DNA of 9,423 nucleotides, taken from assembly GCA_029882725.1 (NCBI GenBank), contig JAOUKG010000046.1:1-9423 (forward strand), read 5' to 3'. Positions 5,727 through 9,423 of this stretch are shown here, one piece after another. The notes beneath the pieces were generated by a model, which was given only the letters and a program-made list of their open reading frames with translations, was not told where the DNA came from and did not search any database. Numbering within the stretch: position 1 is the first letter of the stretch; each line of letters opens with the position of its first letter. The position numbers and the translations under genes were made by a program. The DNA comes from Cyclobacteriaceae bacterium (lineage in GTDB: Bacteria > Bacteroidota > Bacteroidia > Cytophagales > Cyclobacteriaceae).

Positions 5727-5948
5727 CGATCCCGGACATAAAAAGTTAACTCTATTAAAAATCCAATCTCTAGTTGATATTATTAGTCAGGCTTTTACAG
5801 CCCCTCTGAAGGACGACTCATCACCAACCATGCCTAATGATGGCGTCTTTAAGATGTTTAGTCAGAAGTAATTTAAATTGCCCTTGTGCTTGTTTTAAGT
5901 AATAGCGTAGGTATTGGGAGTTAGTTTGGCGGTTTGCTTGTCGAGTTA
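5727..5948. other. Intergenic region between convergent genes
   Basis: A 222-base stretch between the TerS-like gene (+) and the XRE gene (-). No RNA gene is recognised. TTAGTCAG is repeated at 5783-5790 and 5858-5865. Frame 1 is open from 5695 to a TAA at 5869-5871 with protein-like composition, possibly the displaced 3' end of the preceding gene. No strong terminator hairpin was found. Confidence 0.4.
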
Positions 5949-6179
5949 TCAACTGTCAAAATCCCGAAATAAATCCGCAATCCTAATTTCCAATGCTTCA
6001 CAGAATTTGAACAATGTAAAAGATGTAGGATTAGTCTTTCCGTTTTCTATCCTGGTATAATTACCACTATCCATGAATAATCTACGGGACATCTCAATAG
6101 TACTGTATCCTTTCTCCTGACGTTTGGTCTTCAGGTGGTTTCCCAATTTCTTTAAGAATATTTCCTTTTCAGATAGCAT
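5949..6179 (-). CDS. XRE-family helix-turn-helix transcriptional regulator
   Basis: A 76-residue single-domain regulator. LGNHLKTKRQEKGYSTIEMS (12-31) gives the first helices, RRLFMDSGNYTRIENGKTNP (32-51) contains the recognition helix and the invariant-looking IENGK turn, and FKFCEALEIRIADLF (58-72) closes the five-helix Cro/cI-like fold. There is no effector or protease domain, so it should be a simple dimeric repressor or control protein. It is divergently oriented from the zinc-ribbon membrane protein gene. Two dyad sequences lie in the 119-bp gap, one within 25 bp of its own start, so autoregulation and control of the divergent gene are likely. Small XRE proteins of this kind also serve as restriction-modification controllers. 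The hsdM gene about 1.8 kb away makes that a secondary possibility. Confidence 0.9.
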   Translation of the reverse strand: MLSEKEIFLKKLGNHLKTKRQEKGYSTIEMSRRLFMDSGNYTRIENGKTNPTSFTLFKFCEALEIRIADLFRDFDS

Positions 6180-6188
6180 GAATAATTA

Positions 6189-6204
6189 GTTGTTATCCAA
6201 CAAC
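6189..6204. promoter_or_regulatory. Candidate operator dyad near the XRE gene start
   Basis: GTTGTT and AACAAC are perfect inverse arms around ATCC. The site lies 10-25 bases upstream of the XRE start codon, in the promoter or leader, and suits autorepression by the small HTH protein. Confidence 0.45.
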
Positions 6205-6232
6205 AAATGAAGGTCATACTGTATTAAAAGAT

Positions 6233-6250
6233 ACTATCATATATGACAGT
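6233..6250. promoter_or_regulatory. Second candidate operator dyad between the divergent genes
   Basis: ACTATCATATATGACAGT is an 18-bp palindrome with a single mismatched pair (central TCATATATGA is perfect). It lies about midway between the two divergent starts, 49 bp before the zinc-ribbon gene, and is a good candidate for a dimeric XRE protein or a shared promoter region. Confidence 0.5.
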
Positions 6251-6298
6251 TATGGAAATAATCCTTATCTTAATGATCTTAAAAAAGCGAACGTAATT

Positions 6299-7438
6299 AT
6301 GGGAGTTATTAAATGCCCGGAATGTAATGGAAAAATAAGCGATACTTTAAATTTTTGTCCACACTGTGGTTTTTCCATACAGAAAACCTTTCAAGAACCC
6401 GTTAAAACAAGTCTCATTCCGAAATCATCCAAGGGATGCGGTTCCGGATGTGGAAAAGTAGTTGTTGTATTCTTTGGAATATTTTTCTTTATCTACCTCT
6501 TATCTTCTGTTATGGAACTGTTTGAAAGTGAAAATAGCGGAAAGAGTAAAGTTGTAAAAAGTTCTTCAGAATTTACTTACGGCTTGAAGGGGAATGTATA
6601 CTTTGATAAAAATGGACAAAAAGTTGTTTTAGATGCCATATATGAAGTTATTGATGAAAAGGTATTTGAATCTTCAGCAAAAACCTCAATTACTCAACAC
6701 CTTTCAATTACAGGCAATTATGACGATAATGTTGTAAAGGAAATTTTAATAAAACAATTCAAAGCTGCCCATCAAAGAAACAACTTTAAATTTCATAACC
6801 CAGCTACCCATTACCAAATCATTTTGTTTCCGAAAGAAAACAAAAATTGGGTAGGTATTTTGAATAAACTGCCGAAAGAGGAGTCAAAAGTTGAATTAAA
6901 CCACTCACAAATAGCCGCATATCAAAGCAATTTAGATGTAGTGGTGCCAATGTTAACAATTGACTCAATTCAAAAAATATATGAATTTGATGAACTGAAA
7001 GTAATAAACTCTGCCCCCCTTAAAATTCAAATATCAATGGAAGTCTTTAATGATGATTTGGACGATGTCAAGAGGTTCTACGCAAAACAAAGCTTTTTAG
7101 AAGCCGCTATTGCAATCCTCATGCATACCGAATTGGAAGCGTTCACACTGACGTCACTTCCTCTTTTGTATAAATTCAATAAAGGGGCTGATGGGAAAAT
7201 AAAACTTGGTTCAGGTCTCAATTATTTAGGTTACTCCGATAGATTGAAAATCACTGGAAAAATAACCAGAAGCAGGCTCGAGGCATTAGTTAAAAATGAA
7301 TTAGAGCTCAATTCAATAGGAGATTTGGCCGTAAGTGGTGTATTCAATAAATCCCTGTATTACAATGAGTTACTGTATAATGATCAGGGGGGATATACTC
7401 TGGATAGAGCCTTTGAATTCTTAGTGTCAGGAAAATAG
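6299..7438 (+). CDS. Membrane-anchored zinc-ribbon protein of unknown function
   Basis: A 379-residue protein. An N-terminal zinc ribbon has two knuckles, CPEC (6-9) and CPHC (20-23), in the cytoplasm. A Pro/Ser/Gly linker with another Cys pair (GCGSGCG, 46-52) leads to one strongly hydrophobic segment (about 53-72, VVVVFFGIFFFIYLLSSVM). This is a single transmembrane helix without a signal-peptidase site. The remaining ~300 residues are predicted outside the cytoplasm or membrane-proximal and match no family recognised here. The part around 85-100 (FTYGLKGNVYFDKNGQKVVL) looks like beta strands, and the C-terminal part is alpha/beta. The start at 6299 gives the complete ribbon; no strong ribosome-binding site precedes it. 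It is divergent from an XRE gene with dyads between them, suggesting tight repression. It may be a stress or defence effector, but that is inference from context. Confidence 0.8.
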   Translation: MGVIKCPECNGKISDTLNFCPHCGFSIQKTFQEPVKTSLIPKSSKGCGSGCGKVVVVFFGIFFFIYLLSSVMELFESENSGKSKVVKSSSEFTYGLKGNVYFDKNGQKVVLDAIYEVIDEKVFESSAKTSITQHLSITGNYDDNVVKEILIKQFKAAHQRNNFKFHNPATHYQIILFPKENKNWVGILNKLPKEESKVELNHSQIAAYQSNLDVVVPMLTIDSIQKIYEFDELKVINSAPLKIQISMEVFNDDLDDVKRFYAKQSFLEAAIAILMHTELEAFTLTSLPLLYKFNKGADGKIKLGSGLNYLGYSDRLKITGKITRSRLEALVKNELELNSIGDLAVSGVFNKSLYYNELLYNDQGGYTLDRAFEFLVSGK

Positions 7439-7497
7439 CAATATCTTGCTTTTTAAGCGCTCCTTTTTTAATTGTACAAAACCTTTAGCCTACCTTC

Positions 7498-7593
7498 ATG
7501 ATTGATGTGATGGCACTTAAAAAGGCTGATAAAAAGCCTCTCGAGTTGTCATCAATACCACCTTCAAAAACACTGACAATGAAAGTAGGATGA
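7498..7593 (+). CDS. Possible 31-residue leader ORF
   Basis: ATG at 7498 opens a frame of 31 codons (MIDVMALKKADKKPLELSSI, then PPSKTLTMKVG). Its TGA overlaps the ATG at 7590 of the next frame in an ATGA arrangement, which usually signals translational coupling. Composition is plausible for a short basic peptide but there is no family evidence. TACCTTCAT just before it resembles the -7 region seen ahead of hsdM. It could equally be untranslated leader. Confidence 0.3.
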   Translation: MIDVMALKKADKKPLELSSIPPSKTLTMKVG

Positions 7594-7832
7594 TCATGGA
7601 AGGGGTACTTTACATCAATTACAATGGAAAAGAATACAAGTTTGATCATGCAGAACCGGTAATGCTCGATGGATGGGGAATTATGCTGGATCAGATAAAC
7701 CCACTTACTTCAAAAACCACTTATATCGTTTATAAGATTCCGAAGGAAATATCAGGTTCAGTTTATTATAAGCCCGGAAGATCAGGAAAAGGGCATTTGA
7801 TTTATTTGGGGAATATTACGTCTCGGAATTAA
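7590..7832 (+). CDS. Small hypothetical protein, beta-rich
   Basis: An 80-residue protein (78 if started at the second ATG, 7596, which is better spaced from AGTAGGA). There is no signal peptide or membrane segment. The sequence alternates short hydrophobic strands and Gly/Asn turns (VLYINYNGKEYKFDHAEPVM, GWGIMLDQINPLTSKTTYIV, then SGSVYYKPGRSGKGHLIYLG), suggesting a small beta-sandwich or SH3-like fold. The family is not recognised. It lies 150 bp upstream of hsdM on the same strand and may belong to the restriction-modification cargo, but a separate promoter can be read in the gap. Its function is unknown; protein-like composition and position argue that it is a real gene. Confidence 0.6.
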   Translation: MIMEGVLYINYNGKEYKFDHAEPVMLDGWGIMLDQINPLTSKTTYIVYKIPKEISGSVYYKPGRSGKGHLIYLGNITSRN

Positions 7833-7874
7833 TACCTTTTTCTTTCTGCGAAAAGAAGAATTCATCTCAAATTC

Positions 7875-7906
7875 CTGTTTTTGAATCAATTGAATTCATT
7901 TTACCT
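7875..7906 (+). promoter_or_regulatory. Candidate Bacteroidota-type promoter of hsdM
   Basis: TTTTTG followed after 18 bases by TACCTTC resembles the Bacteroidota consensus TTTG-N19-TAnnTTTG. It lies about 75 bp upstream of the hsdM start. The same TACCTTCAT word occurs upstream of the 31-residue ORF (about 7491-7499). Confidence 0.4.
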
Positions 7907-7982
7907 TCATTAACATATTATTGTTCTATATTTATTCCAAATTTAATAAAGTTGAACACAATTATATGCAATTAAGGAATAG

Positions 7983-9423
7983 ATGAGTAACGGAATATTA
8001 AAATATGAATCTGATGTATGGAGAACAGCCGATTTATTAATTGGAGCGGGTATTAAACAAAGTGATTTTCCAAGATACATGATGCCTTTTTTTGCCCTAC
8101 TCATGGTCGAAAGTAGATTAGTGAGGGAAGCCAATAGGTTAGAAGAAGAATTAGGCAGAGATAATATTGAAGATTTTGTAGAAATGTTCCAACTGGAAGG
8201 ATTGGGATATAATGACTACCTCATCCGTAAGGGCAAAACACTCAAAGACATTTGCAAGAATGACAAGACCTTTGATATTGACTTCCATGCCTACCTGAAA
8301 TCCTTCGACCCGGAAACCAAGTATTTGTTAGGGGTTGACAAAGGTACTGAAGAAGAAAAGTTCCTCGACATTTCAGGAGTAAGTGGCCAGCTTAAAAAGA
8401 AACGCATCTTATTTGAAACAGTTAAGGCATGGAGTGAAATTGATCTGACCCCATTCAACAATTCTGAAATCACCACACTTGAAGAACATATCAAACGAAA
8501 ATGGGCAGACATTTCAGCAGAAACCGCAGGGGAACAGTACACCCCTGACGACATCATTTCACTAATTTCCGAACTGATTGCCTCCAAGATTGAAGACAAT
8601 GGTAAGTTCCTAACAATCTATGACCCGACCTGCGGAGGAGGAAACTTACTCTTTGGTGTAGAGGATAAAATCAAAGAGAAGTTCAAACGTCCTACCAAAA
8701 CATTTGGTGAAGACTGGAGCGATAGTCTTTACGCCTTGGCGAAAATTGAAAGCCGTTTCAGGGCTGATTCCGAAATCAAATATGGCAACACCCTTACTAA
8801 CATTTCCTTCATCGAGAAACGTTTTGATATAGTAGTTGCCAACCCTCCTTACGGTGTAGACTGGAAAGGCTACCAAAAAGACATTCAAAACGATACTACT
8901 GAGCGATTTGTAGCACTACCTTCAATTTCAGATGGTCAGTTTCTTTTCACTCAGCATATTTTGTATCAATTAGCCAATGACGGCCTTTCAATAGTCGTCC
9001 ACAATGGATCTACGTTATTCAGTGGTGATGCTGGAAGTGGTGAAAGCACCATCCGCAAACACTTCTTTGAAAATGATTGGGTGGAAGCCATTATTCAAAT
9101 GCCTACCGATGAATTTTTCAACACAGGTATCTACACTTACTTATGGGTATTCAATAAGAACAAGCCAGATGACCGTAAAGACAAAGTAATTCTGATCAAT
9201 GCCAGTGAGCTGTATGAAGGCTTGAAGAAAAGTAAGGGTAAGAAGCGTAAGCAGATGAACCCTGACAACAGGGCTGAGATTGTAAAAGCATTCACCGAGT
9301 TTCAGGACAATGCCTTTTGCAAGGTGTTTGACAAATGGCATTTCTATTACAACCGCCAAAGCATCATGCTTACTAATGTGGATGTAAACGGCAAGTTTCA
9401 TGAAATGCCAATGAAGGAAAACC
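7983..9423 (+). CDS. hsdM: Type I restriction-modification DNA methyltransferase subunit HsdM (3' end cut by window)
   Basis: The frame stays open from ATG 7983 to the window end (480 codons visible). The product is an S-adenosylmethionine-dependent adenine-N6 methyltransferase that modifies DNA with HsdS and forms the restriction complex with HsdR. The N-terminal helical domain begins WRTADLLIGAGIKQSDFPRY (13-32). The family segment AGEQYTPDD (182-190) precedes the SAM-binding motif I, DPTCGGGNLL (214-223), a variant of DPACGSGGFL. The catalytic motif IV is NPPYG (287-291). FDIVVANPPYG, HNGSTLFSGDAGSGE and the MPTDEFFNTGIYTYLWVF block are characteristic of HsdM and related Type I/IIG methylases. 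It has its own candidate promoter. Codon use looks richer in G/C-ending codons than in its neighbours, consistent with separate acquisition. hsdS and hsdR are expected to the right. A fused Type IIG enzyme is a less likely alternative. Confidence 0.92.
   Translation, partial: MSNGILKYESDVWRTADLLIGAGIKQSDFPRYMMPFFALLMVESRLVREANRLEEELGRDNIEDFVEMFQLEGLGYNDYLIRKGKTLKDICKNDKTFDIDFHAYLKSFDPETKYLLGVDKGTEEEKFLDISGVSGQLKKKRILFETVKAWSEIDLTPFNNSEITTLEEHIKRKWADISAETAGEQYTPDDIISLISELIASKIEDNGKFLTIYDPTCGGGNLLFGVEDKIKEKFKRPTKTFGEDWSDSLYALAKIESRFRADSEIKYGNTLTNISFIEKRFDIVVANPPYGVDWKGYQKDIQNDTTERFVALPSISDGQFLFTQHILYQLANDGLSIVVHNGSTLFSGDAGSGESTIRKHFFENDWVEAIIQMPTDEFFNTGIYTYLWVFNKNKPDDRKDKVILINASELYEGLKKSKGKKRKQMNPDNRAEIVKAFTEFQDNAFCKVFDKWHFYYNRQSIMLTNVDVNGKFHEMPMKEN

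Larger units (their letters stand above)
1488..9423 (+). mobile_element. Integrative genetic element with int/xis/rep module and defence cargo, right end not in window
   Basis: The left boundary is taken from the tRNA-3'-end fragment next to the integrase. The module from integrase to TerS-like gene (1658-5726) is co-directional. It is followed by accessory genes: an XRE regulator, a zinc-ribbon membrane protein, small hypotheticals and hsdM. No relaxase, type IV secretion or virion structural genes are present in the visible part. The element could be a replicating integrative element or a phage satellite; the right end is needed to tell which. Confidence 0.6.

Noticed and set aside
5830..5871. 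13-codon ORF after the TerS-like gene
   Set aside because: Too short to support on its own; better explained as the end of a longer open stretch that may be the frameshifted gene tail.
5949..7438. XRE gene plus divergent gene considered as a toxin-antitoxin pair
   Set aside because: Divergent rather than co-transcribed, and the partner is a 379-residue membrane zinc-ribbon protein unlike known small toxins.

Overview
The window looks like an accessory region of a Bacteroidota chromosome, probably a Cytophagales-like member. The DNA is AT-rich and Shine-Dalgarno sequences are weak. The tyrosine recombinase is of the Bacteroidota type (N-terminal arm domain, SAM-like domain, catalytic domain). 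It is followed by a gene with an RteC-like C-terminal motif, and a TTTG / TAnnTT type promoter can be read in front of the methylase gene. The genus cannot be fixed from the sequence.

Left part (1-1487), outside the integrated element. The first ~52 bases match the 3' end (end of domain V plus domain VI) of a group II intron on the + strand. The intron abuts a minus-strand gene for a small exported protein (55-639). The gene is flanked by short inverted TTATCAGC / GCTGATAA motifs, and its orientation opposes the intron. This is what an integron-type gene cassette looks like when a group IIC-attC intron has entered its attC site. The next ~1 kb has no convincing gene. It holds an imperfect hairpin, a ~116-bp inverted-repeat unit, a cluster of TGCAT/GCATAT repeats, a 12-bp tandem duplication and a perfect 16-bp terminator hairpin.

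Right part (1488-9423), an integrative element. A 15-base piece resembling the 3' end of a minus-strand tRNA (probably the attachment core) is followed by a co-directional module: tyrosine integrase, RteC-like protein, MerR-like excisionase, an HUH (Rep_1-type) rolling-circle replication initiator, and a DNA-binding protein whose C-terminal half resembles phage terminase small subunits. The spacing (8-bp overlap, then 71, 24 and 19 bp gaps) suggests one transcription unit for excision and replication. No relaxase, capsid or conjugation gene is visible. The combination of int, xis, HUH Rep and a TerS-like protein therefore suggests a small self-replicating integrative element or a phage-satellite-like island.

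Cargo (5949 onward). A minus-strand XRE repressor-like gene is divergent from a membrane-anchored zinc-ribbon protein of unknown function, with two dyad sequences in the 119-bp gap between them. Then come a tiny ORF overlapping an 80-residue hypothetical gene, and a Type I restriction-modification methylase (hsdM) cut off by the window end. The cargo therefore includes at least one defence system, with hsdS and hsdR expected beyond the right edge.
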